Shown: positions 18,057 through 28,311, counted from the stretch's first letter. The stretch is 64,000 bases of DNA from Chloroflexota bacterium (GCA_038040195.1 JBBPIR010000003.1:79531-143530); one strand, 5' to 3'. Numbers and translations are program-made. Notes: a model not told the origin generated them from the letters alone.

Positions 18057-19022
18057 ATGACCGAGCAGACGGGCGCGATTGAAGCTGGTCTGGCGCTCGA
18101 GCGAAGGAAGAGCACCGGGCTGTGGGGGGACGCGTTCCGTCGGCTGCTCCGCAACCGCCTCGCAATCGTGGGCGGACTCTTCGTCATATTTCTCGCCCTG
18201 ACCGCCGCAATTGGGCCGATGGTCACGCCGTTTGATTACTTCGAACAGCACACCCAGGAGGTCATCTCCAATAACAATCGGCCCCTGACGCCGATGCAGG
18301 AGATCGAAGGCGGCGACCACGTTCATATCCTCGGCACCGACAACCTCGGCCGAGACATGCTGAGCCGCCTGATGGACGGGGCGCGGATCAGCATGATGGT
18401 GGCCCTCGTGGTGCAGGCGGTGGTGCTCTTCATCGGAATCCCGGTCGGCGCGGCGGCAGCCTGGTTCGGCGGCCGCATCGACACCTTCCTGATGCGCATC
18501 ACCGACGTCGTGTACGCGTACCCGGACCTGCTGTTCATCATCCTGCTGGGGGTCGCGTTCCGCGAGACGTTCTTCGGCAAAGCGCTGGACGGCCTGCTGC
18601 TTGTCTTCGTGGCGATTGGCCTCACCAGCTGGGTCACCATGGCTCGGCTGGTCCGCGGCCAACTGCTGAGCCTCAAGGAGACCGAGTTCGTCGAGGCCGC
18701 CAAGGCGATCGGCGTGTCCGACCGACGCATCGTGACCAGGCATCTGCTGCCGAATGCGCTCGGTCCGATCATCGTGGCCGTCACGTTGGGCATCCCCACC
18801 GCCATCCTGGCCGAGGCTACCCTGGCGTTCATCGGGATCGGGGTCCAGGCGCCTCGCGCCAGCTGGGGCAGCCTGGTGGCCGACGGACAGGCCTACCTCC
18901 GGTCCTTCCCGCACATGGTGCTCTTCCCGGCCATCGCCATCGCACTGGCCCTCATCAGCTTCACCTTCCTGGGGGACGGCCTCCGCGACGCGCTCGACCC
19001 CAAGCTGAAGGGGAAGCAGTAG
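18057..19022 (+). CDS. Oligopeptide ABC transporter permease (DppC/OppC type)
   Basis: A 321-residue partner permease. It has an OppC_N-type first helix (LRNRLAIVGGLFVIFLAL), an external loop with HILGTDNLGRDMLSRL (the DppC hallmark), and the coupling loop LRG-type sequence VRGQLLSLKETEFVEAAKA. It ends FLGDGLRDALDPKLKGK. It lies 29 bases after the first permease and directly before the ATPase. Confidence 0.93.
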   Translation: MTEQTGAIEAGLALERRKSTGLWGDAFRRLLRNRLAIVGGLFVIFLALTAAIGPMVTPFDYFEQHTQEVISNNNRPLTPMQEIEGGDHVHILGTDNLGRDMLSRLMDGARISMMVALVVQAVVLFIGIPVGAAAAWFGGRIDTFLMRITDVVYAYPDLLFIILLGVAFRETFFGKALDGLLLVFVAIGLTSWVTMARLVRGQLLSLKETEFVEAAKAIGVSDRRIVTRHLLPNALGPIIVAVTLGIPTAILAEATLAFIGIGVQAPRASWGSLVADGQAYLRSFPHMVLFPAIAIALALISFTFLGDGLRDALDPKLKGKQ

Positions 19023-19023
19023 G

Positions 19024-20139
19024 TTGACCGTCAGCGACCCACAGGCCCCGCCCGGAGGCGCCGCCGTCACCGAGCTCCCCGACTCGATCGAGATCACGAC
19101 CGAGGAGGGCCGGCGGCTCGCTGAACGGCTGGCCGACAACCGCCCGCACGCGCGCAAGCTGCTCGAGGTCCGGAACCTGTCGACCCAGTTCTTCACCGGC
19201 GAGGGGGTCGTCCACGCCGTGGACGAGGTCAGCTTCGACGTGGATTACGGCGAAACACTGGGGCTCGTCGGCGAGTCGGGTTGCGGGAAGAGCGTCACCG
19301 CGCTGTCCCTGGTTCGGCTCGTTCCCGACCCGCCGGGGCAGATTACCGATGGCCAGATCATCTTCGACGGCATCGACATCCTGAAGCTGTCACCCGCCGA
19401 GATGCGCCGCCTGCGCGGACGGAAGATCGGTTTCATCTTCCAGGACCCCATGACAAGCCTGAACCCGACCCTGCCCATCGGCTTCCAGATCTCCGAGTCG
19501 GCCCGCACCCACCTGGGCCTGTCGCGCAACGCCGCCGCGGATCGGGGGGTGGAGCTGCTGTCCAAGGTCGGCATCCCGCGCGCCCGCGATCGGATGGGCG
19601 ACTACCCGCACCAGTTCTCGGGCGGGATGCGGCAGCGGGTCATGATCGCCATCGCCCTGGCATGCGATCCCATGCTGCTGCTGGCCGACGAGCCGACGAC
19701 GGCCCTGGACGTGACCATCCAGGCTCAGATCCTGGACCTCATCCGCTCGCTCTCTGCCGAGTTCGGGACGGCCGTCATGCTGATCACTCACGACCTGGGC
19801 ATCGCGGCCGGCATGTGCCACCGGGTCAACGTCATGTACGCAGGTCGGATCGTGGAGACCGGGGTGGTCGACGATGTCTTCGAGAAGGCGCGGCACCCGT
19901 ACGCATGGGGCCTGCTGGACTCCCTCCCGCGGCTGACCGATACCCGAGCGGCGCGACTGCGCACGATCGAAGGCATGCCGCCCGACCTCATCAATCCGGG
20001 CGCGGAATGCCGGTTCGCCCCGCGCTGCCATTACGCCCAGGATCGCTGCCGGGCCGAGGAACCGGAGCTCACCCCGCGCGACGGTGAGGGCCATCAGGCC
20101 CGCTGCTTCGGGACCGAGCCGGGCGGATGGATCCCGTGA
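19024..20139 (+). CDS. Oligopeptide ABC transporter ATP-binding protein (DppD/OppD type)
   Basis: A 371-residue ATPase that drives import. Walker A is GESGCGKS, the signature FSGGMRQRV, Walker [13 protein letters not shown], and the H-loop ITHDLG. The C-terminal oligo_HPY region has a cysteine set ([14 protein letters not shown] and a later C), suggesting a metal or Fe-S site as in some DppD proteins. The TTG start follows AAGGGGAAG. About 45 residues precede the usual N-terminus. It overlaps the next ATPase by 13 bases. Confidence 0.93.
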   Translation: MTVSDPQAPPGGAAVTELPDSIEITTEEGRRLAERLADNRPHARKLLEVRNLSTQFFTGEGVVHAVDEVSFDVDYGETLGLVGESGCGKSVTALSLVRLVPDPPGQITDGQIIFDGIDILKLSPAEMRRLRGRKIGFIFQDPMTSLNPTLPIGFQISESARTHLGLSRNAAADRGVELLSKVGIPRARDRMGDYPHQFSGGMRQRVMIAIALACDPMLLLADEPTTALDVTIQAQILDLIRSLSAEFGTAVMLITHDLGIAAGMCHRVNVMYAGRIVETGVVDDVFEKARHPYAWGLLDSLPRLTDTRAARLRTIEGMPPDLINPGAECRFAPRCHYAQDRCRAEEPELTPRDGEGHQARCFGTEPGGWIP

Positions 20140-21233
20140 CCGGCTCCGGAGACGGCAACGGGGCAGGGCCGCTGGTCGACGTCGACCATCTGAAGGTCTA
20201 CTTCCCGATCTACGCCGGCCTGCTCCAGCGTCGCGCCGGGGACGTGCGCGCCGTGGACGACATCTCCTTCGCGATCAGCCGCGGCGAGACGTTCGGGCTG
20301 GTGGGGGAATCGGGATGTGGGAAGAGCACCACCGGGCGAGCGGTCATTCGACTCCGCAACCCGACCGCCGGCACTGTCAACTTCGACGGCCGCGACCTGA
20401 TGAGCCTGTCCCGCGAGGAGCTGCGGCTCGCCCGTCGCCGGATGCAGATCATCTTCCAGGATCCATATTCGTCGCTGAACCCGCGGATGACGGTGTCGTC
20501 CATCATCGGCGAACCCCTGGACACCCATAACCTGGGCAGCAAGAGCTCGCGCCAGGACCGGGTGGCGGAGCTGCTGCAGCTGGTCGGGCTCAACCCGAAC
20601 TACCGCAACCGCTATCCCCACGAGTTCTCCGGCGGCCAGCGCCAGCGGATCGGGGTTGCCCGCGCCCTGGCGGTCGAGCCGGAGTTCATCGTGTGCGACG
20701 AGCCGATCAGTGCGCTCGACGTCTCGATCCAGGCCCAGGTCCTCAACCTCCTGGTCGAGCTCCGGGAACGCTTCGGTCTGACCTACCTGTTCATTGCCCA
20801 CGACCTGTCGGTGGTGCGCCACATCAGCGACCGGGTCGGCGTCATGTACCTGGGCAAGCTGGTGGAGGTAGGCCCGCCGGACATCCTGTACGCCGGTCCC
20901 GGGCACCCGTACACCCGCGCCCTGTTGTCCGCGGTCCCGATCCCCGATCCCAAGACCGAGCGCAAGCGCAAGCGGGTCATCCTCACCGGTGATGTGCCCT
21001 CCCCGGTCAATCCGCCGCCCGGATGCCGGTTCCACACCCGGTGCTGGTTGTATGAAAGCCTGGGGCGACCCGATGTGTGTCGAACCGAGGAGCCGGCGCT
21101 GCTCCAGGTCCGGCCCGAGCACTTTGCCGCGTGTCATTTCGCGGAGGACGCCCTGAAAAGCGACATCGGGGTGGCCCACCTGCCTGAGACGGCGGAGCCC
21201 GCGGCGCCCGCCGCGGCCGCCGCAACCGCGTAA
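20127..21233 (+). CDS. Oligopeptide ABC transporter ATP-binding protein (DppF/OppF type)
   Basis: A 368-residue second ATPase of the transporter. Walker A is GESGCGKS, Q-loop [14 protein letters not shown], signature FSGGQRQRI, and Walker [12 protein letters not shown]. The C-terminal HPY zone is [18 protein letters not shown] 20127 and GTG 20136 (overlapping the upstream TGA) are both possible starts. The C-terminus is Ala/Pro-rich. Last gene of set 1. Confidence 0.93.
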   Translation: MDPVTGSGDGNGAGPLVDVDHLKVYFPIYAGLLQRRAGDVRAVDDISFAISRGETFGLVGESGCGKSTTGRAVIRLRNPTAGTVNFDGRDLMSLSREELRLARRRMQIIFQDPYSSLNPRMTVSSIIGEPLDTHNLGSKSSRQDRVAELLQLVGLNPNYRNRYPHEFSGGQRQRIGVARALAVEPEFIVCDEPISALDVSIQAQVLNLLVELRERFGLTYLFIAHDLSVVRHISDRVGVMYLGKLVEVGPPDILYAGPGHPYTRALLSAVPIPDPKTERKRKRVILTGDVPSPVNPPPGCRFHTRCWLYESLGRPDVCRTEEPALLQVRPEHFAACHFAEDALKSDIGVAHLPETAEPAAPAAAAATA

Positions 21234-21358
21234 AGGAGGGGAGCGACCGGTCGCCGCGGATATGGCGGGCTGATATGCTGATGCGACTTGGCTGGCCCTC
21301 AGGCCGGCCCATCGCCCACACCCTGTCGGATCAAACGAGGAAGCGGAGGGTTACCCGG

Positions 21359-23041
21359 ATGCGCAAAGTCTTCCCCCTGTTCGTAGTGCTCGGCCTGGTG
21401 CTGGCTGCCTGTCAGCCAACCGCATCGGAGTCGCCGGCGGCGAGCGAGGGTGCCGCCGAGAGCGCGGCGCCCTTCTCGGCGATTTCGTACCCCGAGGGCG
21501 GTCCGGCGGACTGCGACTACGGCGGCGAGTTCTCCGAGATCAAGGCCGTCGACGAGCTGACGGTCGAATTCACCCTGTGTTACCCAGACCCGGCCTTCCT
21601 GTCCAAGATCGCGTTCACCGCATTTGCGATCGCCGACACGGCCGATCTCGAGAACAACATGGAGAACCACCTGATCCTGGCCGCCCCGAATGGCACCGGG
21701 CCCTACGCCCTGGCCCAGTGGCAGCGCGGCATCCAGCTGGTCCTCGATAAGAATCCCGACTACTGGGGCGAGAACGTTGGCGCCGACCAGCTCGTCTTCC
21801 GCTGGACCACCGAGTCGGCCGCGCGCCTGCTCGAGCTGCAGGCGGGAACGGTGGACGGCATCGACAACCCCGCACCCAACGACTTTGACACGATTCGGAA
21901 CGATGCCAATCTGCAGCTCATCGAGCGCGACGCGCTGAACACGTTCTACGTCGGCTTCAATGAGAACTTCGAGCCGTTCGACGATGTCCGCGTCCGCCAG
22001 GCGCTGGCGATGGGCATCGACCGGCAGCGCATCGTGGACCAGTATTACCCGCCGGGCTCGGAGGCCGCGTCGCACTTCACGCCGTGCTCCATTCCGCTCG
22101 GCTGTGAGGGTGATGAGTGGTACGAGTTCGACGTTGCAGGAGCCCAGGCGCTGCTGGCCGAGGCCGGCCTAACCAATGGCTTCTCGACGGTTCTGAACTA
22201 CCGCGACGTGGTCCGGGGCTACCTGCCAGATCCAAACGTCGTGGCCGTGGACCTCCAGGAACAGCTCAAGGCAAACCTGAACATCGACATCACGATCGAG
22301 GTCCAGGAGTCGGGGACGTTCCTCGACAACGCGACGGCGGGTGCGCTGAGCGGGCTGTACCTGCTCGGCTGGGGCGCCGACTACCCCGATCCCACCAACT
22401 TCCTGGACTACCACTTCAACAACGACGCCAACCACCAGTTCGGGGACACGTTCCCGGCGGTGACCGAGCCGCTCACCACGGCCGCCACCACGCTGGACAC
22501 GGAAGTGCGTCGCGCCTCTTACGTGGAGGCCAACAACGCCATCCGTGAGAACGTCCCCATGGTTCCCATCTCCCACGGAGCCTCGGCCACCGCCTGGCTG
22601 GCGGATGTCACCGGAGCCCATGCGTCGCCGCTCGGCAACGAGTCGTTCGCGCACGTCACGCCGGGCGACCGCGCCCAGATGGTCTGGATGCAGAACGCCG
22701 AGCCCATCGCGCTGTACTGCGCGGATGAGACGGACGGAGAGACCCTCCGCCTGTGCGAACAGGTGAATGAGCCGCTGTACCAGTACGAGGTCGGCGGCGT
22801 GGCCCCGATCCCGGCCCTGGCGGAGGAGTGCGTCGGCAACGCGGACGCGACTTCGTTCACCTGCAACCTGCGCTCCGGCGTGACGTTCCACAATGGCGCT
22901 CGCTTCGACGCCAACGACGTGGTCCTGTCGTACGCAGTGCAGTGGGACATGGCGCATCCACTCCATATCGGGCGCACCGGGTCGTTCGAGTACTGGGCCG
23001 GGTTGTTCGCCGGGTTCCTGAACGTTCCGGCGGAGGAGTAA
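21359..23041 (+). CDS. Peptide-binding lipoprotein with circularly permuted SBP_bac_5 domain
   Basis: A 560-residue lipoprotein (lipobox VLAAC, Cys near residue 18; ATG 21359 behind GGAGGG). Residues about 60-435 correspond to the part of DppA/OppA that normally follows the first third: KAVDELTVEFTL, then NGTGPYALAQWQRG, DDVRVRQALAMGIDR, LLGWGADYPDPTNF. The segment normally found at the N-terminus comes last, at about 442-560: EPIALYCADETDGE, NEPLYQYEV, CNLRSGVTFHNG, FDANDVVLSYAVQWD. Nothing is missing, only the order differs. It is the receptor gene of transporter set 2. See the finding. Confidence 0.88.
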   Translation: MRKVFPLFVVLGLVLAACQPTASESPAASEGAAESAAPFSAISYPEGGPADCDYGGEFSEIKAVDELTVEFTLCYPDPAFLSKIAFTAFAIADTADLENNMENHLILAAPNGTGPYALAQWQRGIQLVLDKNPDYWGENVGADQLVFRWTTESAARLLELQAGTVDGIDNPAPNDFDTIRNDANLQLIERDALNTFYVGFNENFEPFDDVRVRQALAMGIDRQRIVDQYYPPGSEAASHFTPCSIPLGCEGDEWYEFDVAGAQALLAEAGLTNGFSTVLNYRDVVRGYLPDPNVVAVDLQEQLKANLNIDITIEVQESGTFLDNATAGALSGLYLLGWGADYPDPTNFLDYHFNNDANHQFGDTFPAVTEPLTTAATTLDTEVRRASYVEANNAIRENVPMVPISHGASATAWLADVTGAHASPLGNESFAHVTPGDRAQMVWMQNAEPIALYCADETDGETLRLCEQVNEPLYQYEVGGVAPIPALAEECVGNADATSFTCNLRSGVTFHNGARFDANDVVLSYAVQWDMAHPLHIGRTGSFEYWAGLFAGFLNVPAEE

Positions 23042-23055
23042 CCGAAAAGCCATCG

Positions 23056-23117
23056 GCGGGCGCGAGCCCGCAGACGAAACGTCGCAACGGGCGCCACCTC
23101 CGGGTGGCGTCCGTTGC
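23056..23117 (+). terminator. Two hairpins after the permuted binding protein
   Basis: A 6-bp stem with GCGA tetraloop (23056-23071) is followed by a 15-bp stem (23084-23098 with 23103-23117, one G-T pair, TCCG loop). Together they resemble the hairpin after the first binding protein and probably play the same attenuating or 3'-protecting role. Confidence 0.6.
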
Positions 23118-23142
23118 TATTCCCCGCCTCGGGACAGCGCAC

Positions 23143-23148
23143 TACACT
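23143..23148 (+). promoter_or_regulatory. -10 element before the set 2 permease
   Basis: TACACT ends 8 bases before ATG 23157 and no Shine-Dalgarno is present. It could give the permease-ATPase part its own leaderless transcript after the hairpins. Confidence 0.35.
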
Positions 23149-23156
23149 CGGCGCCA

Positions 23157-24233
23157 ATGCTCCAGTTCATCGCCCGCCGCCTGCTCCTGACCATTCCGGT
23201 CCTGGCCGGCGTCATCTTCGTGGTGTTCGCCATCGCGCGGCTGCTGCCGGGCGACCCGTGCTTCGTCGCCCTGGGGCAACGCGCCACGGTAGAGGCGTGC
23301 GACGCGTTCCGTGATCGGTACGGCCTCGACGAGCCGATCCCGGTCCAGTTCGGCATATTCGTCGGCGACCTGGTCTCGGGTGACCTGGGCACCTCGATCG
23401 CCTACGGGCGACCGATCTCCGAGATCCTGGTCGAGCGGATGCCAGTCACGATCGAGCTGACCCTGTTCGCGCTGACGATTGCGACCGTGGTGGGGATCGG
23501 TCTGGGGGTGGCCTCGGCGGCCCGTCGCAACTCGAAGGTCGACGTGGGGACCATGATGTTCGCCAACTTCGGGGTCTCGATCCCGGTCTTCGTGCTTGGC
23601 CTGATCCTGATCTTCTTCTTTGCGGTGGTCCTGAAGGACACGCCGCTCGCGCTGCCCCCCAGCGGGCGGCTGTCGGCGGGCGTGATCATCGTGCCCCTGG
23701 CCGAGGCCTGGGGCATGGCCGATCTCGAGGGTCCGCTGCGTGTCCTGGTCGACTTCGTCGGCAACATGTACCTCATCAGCACCCTCATCACTGGTCAATG
23801 GGGGGCCTTCGGCGATGCGGTGGTCCACCTCATCCTGCCCGCCATCGCGCTGGCCACCATCCCGCTGGCCCTCATCGCGCGCATGACCCGGTCCAGCCTG
23901 CTCGAGGTCCTCGGGCAGGACTACATCCGGACGGCCCGGGCCAAGGGGGTCATCGAGCGACGGGTGGTCCTGCGCCACGCGCTGCGGAACGCGATCCTGC
24001 CGGTCGTGACCGTGATCGGTCTGACCCTGGGCGCCCTGCTCAGCGGCGCAGTCCTGACCGAGACCATCTTCGGGCTGACCGGAATCGGCCTGACCATCAC
24101 CCAGTCGATCCTCGGTCGGGACTACCCGGTCATCCAGGCCGTCACCCTGATCACGGCCATCCTCTACCTGACCGTGAACCTGGCGGTGGACGTGTCGTAC
24201 GCGTTCCTTGATCCGCGGATCCGCCTCGAATGA
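23157..24233 (+). CDS. Peptide ABC transporter permease (DppB type)
   Basis: A 358-residue membrane permease starting LQFIARRLLLTIPVLAGVIF with six predicted helices. It has the OppB loop FRDRYGLDEPIPVQFGIFVG and coupling loop RMTRSSLLEVLGQDYIRTAR. It is longer than the set 1 homologue because of a longer loop between helices 3 and 4 (LKDTPLALPPSGRLSAG onward). It overlaps the next permease by ATGA. Confidence 0.93.
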   Translation: MLQFIARRLLLTIPVLAGVIFVVFAIARLLPGDPCFVALGQRATVEACDAFRDRYGLDEPIPVQFGIFVGDLVSGDLGTSIAYGRPISEILVERMPVTIELTLFALTIATVVGIGLGVASAARRNSKVDVGTMMFANFGVSIPVFVLGLILIFFFAVVLKDTPLALPPSGRLSAGVIIVPLAEAWGMADLEGPLRVLVDFVGNMYLISTLITGQWGAFGDAVVHLILPAIALATIPLALIARMTRSSLLEVLGQDYIRTARAKGVIERRVVLRHALRNAILPVVTVIGLTLGALLSGAVLTETIFGLTGIGLTITQSILGRDYPVIQAVTLITAILYLTVNLAVDVSYAFLDPRIRLE

Positions 24234-25216
24234 AATCGCCTGATCCGGTCCCGGTCGCCCTGGACTCGCTTGGCGAGCAGGCCGTTGCGACCCTGTCTGT
24301 CGCGGAAGCTGAGGCCCTCACCGCGCGGCCCGGCAACCTGTGGCGGGACACGGTGCAGAGCATCCTCCGCCAGCGTTCGGCCCAGGTCGGACTGATCCTG
24401 CTCACCCTGCTGGTCGGGACTGCCGCCCTGGCGCCGCTCATCGCGCCGTACAACCCCGATGCGGCGGTTGGGATCGAGCAGGGGTTGACCACCGAGCAGA
24501 AAGGCCCGTGCGTCCACCTCCTCGGCTGTCCCGAAGCTCGACCCGAGCACTACTTCGGGGTCGACCGCAACGGGCGCGACGTCTTCAGCCGAGTCGTGTT
24601 CGGGGCCCGCGTATCGCTGTACGTGGGCGTGCTGACGGTCGGCTTCGCGATCGTCATCGGTTCGGTCATCGGGGCCCTGGCGGCCTTCCTGGGCGGCGGC
24701 GTGGACAACGTCCTGATGCGGATCATGGACGTGTTCCTCGTCTTCCCTGCCCTCGTGCTGGCCATCGCCATCGTCACGGTCCTGGGAGCCGGCCTGATCA
24801 ATGCCCAGATCGCCATCGGGGTGGTGGCCATCCCGGTCTATGCACGCGTCATGCGCGCCTCGGTCCTGTCGGTCCGGGAGCGCGATTTCGTCACCGCCTC
24901 GCGCGCCCTGGGCGAGTCGGGGCGCGGGATCCTGTTCCGGCGCATCTTCCCGAACGCGTTGACGCCGCTGATCGTGGCCGGCACGCTGGGAATCGCCGGC
25001 GCCATCCTGGAGGTGGCCGCCCTGTCGTTCCTCGGCCTTGGCGCGCAGCCGCCGCTTGCCGAGTGGGGCTCGATGATCGCCCTCGACCGCAACCAGCTGT
25101 TCAACGCGCCATGGCTCATCCTGGCCCCCGGGATGGCGCTCACCATCAGCGTCCTTGGCTTCAACCTGTTTGGCGACGGCCTGCGCGACGCGCTCGACCC
25201 GCGCCTGAACCGATGA
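24230..25216 (+). CDS. Peptide ABC transporter permease (DppC type)
   Basis: A 328-residue permease partner. The 45-residue cytoplasmic head precedes LRQRSAQVGLILLTLLVG. The external motif HYFGVDRNGRDVFSRVVFGA and coupling loop MRASVLSVRERDFVTASRAL are those of DppC. It ends [15 protein letters not shown] and overlaps the ATPase by ATGA. Confidence 0.93.
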   Translation: MKSPDPVPVALDSLGEQAVATLSVAEAEALTARPGNLWRDTVQSILRQRSAQVGLILLTLLVGTAALAPLIAPYNPDAAVGIEQGLTTEQKGPCVHLLGCPEARPEHYFGVDRNGRDVFSRVVFGARVSLYVGVLTVGFAIVIGSVIGALAAFLGGGVDNVLMRIMDVFLVFPALVLAIAIVTVLGAGLINAQIAIGVVAIPVYARVMRASVLSVRERDFVTASRALGESGRGILFRRIFPNALTPLIVAGTLGIAGAILEVAALSFLGLGAQPPLAEWGSMIALDRNQLFNAPWLILAPGMALTISVLGFNLFGDGLRDALDPRLNR

Positions 25217-26283
25217 GCGTGGCCGAGATCGCGGACATCCCGCGACGGGTCGGTCGCCACGGCGATCGCCTGCTCGAGGTTCGCGGGCTCCAGACCTCGT
25301 TCCATACCCGCGACGGCGTGGTGCGGGCGGTGACGGGGGTCGACTTCCACGTCGATCGCGGCGAGATCCTGGGACTGGTCGGCGAGTCCGGCTGCGGCAA
25401 GACCGTCACCGCGCTCTCGATTCTGGGCCTCATTGCGGCCCCGGGGCGGATCGAGGCCGGCCAGATCGTGTTTGACAACCAGGACCTGTTGACCATCGCC
25501 CCGAACCAGTTGCGGAAGCTGCGCGGTGAGCGGATCAGCATGATCTTCCAGCAGCCGCAGAGCAGCCTGAACCCGGTCTACGACGTGGGTCGCCAGATCG
25601 CCGAGGTGCTCGAGATCCACAAGGGGATGAAGACCAAGACCGCCCGCACGCGGGCCGGCGAGCTGCTGCGCATGGTCGGGATCCCGGACCCCGAGCGACG
25701 ACTGGAGGCCTACCCCCATTCGCTGTCGGGTGGCATGGCCCAACGGGTCATGATCGCCATGGCGCTGGCCTGCGAGCCGGAGCTGCTGATCGCAGACGAG
25801 CCCACCACGGCCCTGGACGTGACGATCCAGGCTCAGATCCTGGACCTCATGCGCGCGCTCCAGGCCGATACCGGTACGGCCATCATCCTCATCACCCACG
25901 ACCTGGGAGTGGTGGCGGAAATGTGCGACCGGGTGGCGGTCATGTACGCCGGGGAGATCGTCGAGCAGGCCGACACCGCCACCCTGTTCTTCGATCCCAA
26001 GCATCCCTATACGCGGGGTCTCATTGGCTCGGTCCCCACCCTGGGCGACGTGCGTGACGAGCTGATGACCATCCCGGGCTCGGTCCCGAACCTGATCGAC
26101 CTCCCGGCCGCATGCCGCTTCGCTCCCCGCTGCGTGCCACGGGTGGCACAGCAGGTCGCGCACAGCGAAACCGAGCATCCGGAGCTGCGCCCGGTCGGTG
26201 GCGCGGCCGCGGGACATGACGTGCGGTGCTGGATCTACCACCACCTTGACGGCGCCCAGATCGAGGGGGCGCGCGTCCTGTGA
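25213..26283 (+). CDS. Peptide ABC transporter ATP-binding protein (DppD type)
   Basis: A 356-residue ATPase with Walker [10 protein letters not shown]-loop [15 protein letters not shown], signature [12 protein letters not shown], Walker [13 protein letters not shown] and H-loop ITHDLGV. The C-terminal cysteine motif is partly lost: CRFAPRC is kept, but the usual third cysteine is absent in [12 protein letters not shown]. The Fe-S or metal site suggested for its set 1 homologue is therefore unlikely here. ATG 25213 overlaps the permease stop. Confidence 0.92.
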   Translation: MSVAEIADIPRRVGRHGDRLLEVRGLQTSFHTRDGVVRAVTGVDFHVDRGEILGLVGESGCGKTVTALSILGLIAAPGRIEAGQIVFDNQDLLTIAPNQLRKLRGERISMIFQQPQSSLNPVYDVGRQIAEVLEIHKGMKTKTARTRAGELLRMVGIPDPERRLEAYPHSLSGGMAQRVMIAMALACEPELLIADEPTTALDVTIQAQILDLMRALQADTGTAIILITHDLGVVAEMCDRVAVMYAGEIVEQADTATLFFDPKHPYTRGLIGSVPTLGDVRDELMTIPGSVPNLIDLPAACRFAPRCVPRVAQQVAHSETEHPELRPVGGAAAGHDVRCWIYHHLDGAQIEGARVL

Positions 26284-27410
26284 CCGGCCCAGCGGCCATG
26301 AACGGGGCGTTGGTCCAGGTCGAGCACCTGTCGGAGTTCTTCCCCCTGCGTGGCGGCCTCCTCCAGCGCAAGGTGGGGGACGTGAAGGCGGTCGACGACG
26401 TCAGCTTCGAGATTCAACGCGGCGAAACACTGGGCCTGGTGGGGGAGTCGGGCTGCGGCAAGACCACGGTGGGTCGGACCCTGCTGCGGCTGATCGAGCC
26501 CACCGGCGGTCGGATCGTGTTCGACGGAACGGACATCACCGACCTGAAGGGCAGCGACCTGAAACCGTACCGACGCCGGATGCAGATCGTGTTCCAGGAC
26601 CCGTATGCGTCCCTCGACCCCCGGTCGCCTATCGCGAGCGCCATCGGGGAGGGGCTCCGCATCCACGGCATCGGGAACGCAAGAGAGCGGGCCGACAAGG
26701 TCGCCCGCATGATGGAGCTGGTTGGCCTCCAGCCCTACCACGCCCGGCGCTACCCGCACGAGTTCTCGGGCGGTCAGCGGCAGCGGATCGGGATCGCGCG
26801 GGCCCTGGTCCTGGAGCCGGACCTGCTGGTCTGTGACGAGCCGGTCAGCGCCCTGGACGTCAGCATCCAGGCCCAGGTCTTGAACCTGCTCCGCGACCTC
26901 CAGCGCCGCCTGAGCCTGACGTACCTGTTCATCGCCCACAACATGGGCGTGGTCGAGCACATCAGCGATCGGGTGGCGGTCATGTACCTCGGCGCCCTGG
27001 TCGAGGTCGCCGGCTCGGTGGACATCTATCGCGTGCCGGTCCATCCCTACACCATCGCGTTGCTGTCGGCGGTGCCGGTGGCCCGACCGGCGGATCGCGC
27101 CACGCGGCGGCGGATCATCCTGCGCGGGGACGTCCCGTCGCCGGTCAACCCCCCGTCGGGGTGCCGATTCCATACCCGCTGCTGGCTGCGGACCCAGCTC
27201 GGCAACCCCGATCGCTGCGCCACCGAGCGACCCGAGCTGCGGACCGTCGGCGGCGGCCATCAGGTCGCTTGCCACTACGCCGAGGAGCTGCTCGAACCGA
27301 CCAACCGTCAGCGGCGGATCGCGGCCGCCGCCGCCGGGAGCTCGGGCCTGGCCTCGGCCGAGGCGGCCGACGAAGCGGCGCCCGTCCCGACCGAGGCGCC
27401 GGTCGGCTAG
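26280..27410 (+). CDS. Peptide ABC transporter ATP-binding protein (DppF type)
   Basis: A 376-residue ATPase with Walker A GESGCGKT, signature [12 protein letters not shown] and Walker [12 protein letters not shown]. The H-loop is IAHNMGVV, with N where D is usual. The HPY zone is [15 protein letters not shown], and the tail is Ala/Glu-rich. The GTG overlaps the DppD stop. It closes the second complete transporter; its stop codon overlaps the candidate promoter of the next gene. Confidence 0.92.
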   Translation: MTGPAAMNGALVQVEHLSEFFPLRGGLLQRKVGDVKAVDDVSFEIQRGETLGLVGESGCGKTTVGRTLLRLIEPTGGRIVFDGTDITDLKGSDLKPYRRRMQIVFQDPYASLDPRSPIASAIGEGLRIHGIGNARERADKVARMMELVGLQPYHARRYPHEFSGGQRQRIGIARALVLEPDLLVCDEPVSALDVSIQAQVLNLLRDLQRRLSLTYLFIAHNMGVVEHISDRVAVMYLGALVEVAGSVDIYRVPVHPYTIALLSAVPVARPADRATRRRIILRGDVPSPVNPPSGCRFHTRCWLRTQLGNPDRCATERPELRTVGGGHQVACHYAEELLEPTNRQRRIAAAAAGSSGLASAEAADEAAPVPTEAPVG

Positions 27411-27413
27411 GCT
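27408..27413 (+). promoter_or_regulatory. -10 element of the NAD synthase pair
   Basis: TAGGCT, whose first three bases are the stop codon of the preceding gene, ends 7 bases before GTG 27421; no Shine-Dalgarno. A leaderless start is inferred. Confidence 0.35.
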
Positions 27414-27420
27414 TGGCGAC

Positions 27421-28311
27421 GTGGAGGTCCGCGTCGCCCTGGCCCAGGTGGCACCCCACCTTGGTGAGGTGGCGGCCAACCTCGAGATGGCCGCGGAGCG
27501 GGCCCGGGCCGCGGCGGCCGAGGGCGCGGACCTGGTCGTGTTCCCGGAGCTGGCGCTCACCGGGTACCTGCTGAGCGATCTCGTCCCCGAGGTGGCCATG
27601 CCAGCCAGCGACCCGCGTCTGGCCGCCGTGTCGCGCGAAACACCCGGAATACTGGTGGCCATCGGCTTCGTGGAGGAGACGGCTGAGCATCGGTATGCCA
27701 ACACTGCCGCCCTCCTGCGCGACGGCGAGCTGGTGGGGCTCCACCGCAAGGTCTACCAGCCCACCTACGGGATGTTCGACGAGGGCCGCTTCACCCGCCC
27801 CGGCGACCGGATCCGGACCACCGAAGTCGGCGAGCCGCTGGGTCGGGTGGGCATCAGCATCTGCGAGGACTTCTGGCACCCGTCGCTGCCCCTGCTCCAG
27901 GCCCAGGACGGAGCCGCACTCCTCATCAACCTGGCGGCCGGCCCCGCTCGCGCCCCGGGGAGTGCCGCCGGCCTGGCGGCCATCGCCGGCTGGCACAAGA
28001 TGCAGGAGACGTACGCCCTGCTGGGAACGGTGGCGGTCGCATTCTGCAACCGGGTCGGCAACGAGGAGGGGCTGACCTTCTGGGGCGGCTCACGGCTGAT
28101 CGGCCCCGGCGGGGGAGTGCTGGCCGAGGCTCCGCTGTACGAGGAGGCGCTGGTGGTCGGCAGTTTCGACACAGACGACCTGCGGATGCAGCGCTACCAG
28201 CTCCCCATCCTGGCCGACGAGCGGCTGGAGCTGACCCGTCGCGAGTTGGACCGCATCATCGCCGATCGTGCCGGTCTCGAAGCGCCGGCCGAGGCCGCCG
28301 CAGAGGGATGA
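27421..28311 (+). CDS. Nitrilase-fold amidohydrolase, likely glutaminase subunit of NAD synthase
   Basis: A 296-residue carbon-nitrogen hydrolase with the complete catalytic triad E43 (FPELALTG), K110 (LHRKVYQPTYG) and C148 (ISICEDFWHP). The sequence YQPTYGMFDEGRFTRPG around the lysine is that of the glutaminase domain of glutamine-dependent NAD synthases. It overlaps nadE by ATGA, so the two probably form a split NadE in which this subunit supplies ammonia. A stand-alone nitrilase role is the alternative. Confidence 0.85.
   Translation: MEVRVALAQVAPHLGEVAANLEMAAERARAAAAEGADLVVFPELALTGYLLSDLVPEVAMPASDPRLAAVSRETPGILVAIGFVEETAEHRYANTAALLRDGELVGLHRKVYQPTYGMFDEGRFTRPGDRIRTTEVGEPLGRVGISICEDFWHPSLPLLQAQDGAALLINLAAGPARAPGSAAGLAAIAGWHKMQETYALLGTVAVAFCNRVGNEEGLTFWGGSRLIGPGGGVLAEAPLYEEALVVGSFDTDDLRMQRYQLPILADERLELTRRELDRIIADRAGLEAPAEAAAEG

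Noticed and set aside
15481-18165. 894-codon open frame on the minus strand across the receptor and permease genes
   Set aside because: It is antisense to two clearly recognisable genes and has a composition typical of a GC-rich shadow frame; no domain or ribosome site.
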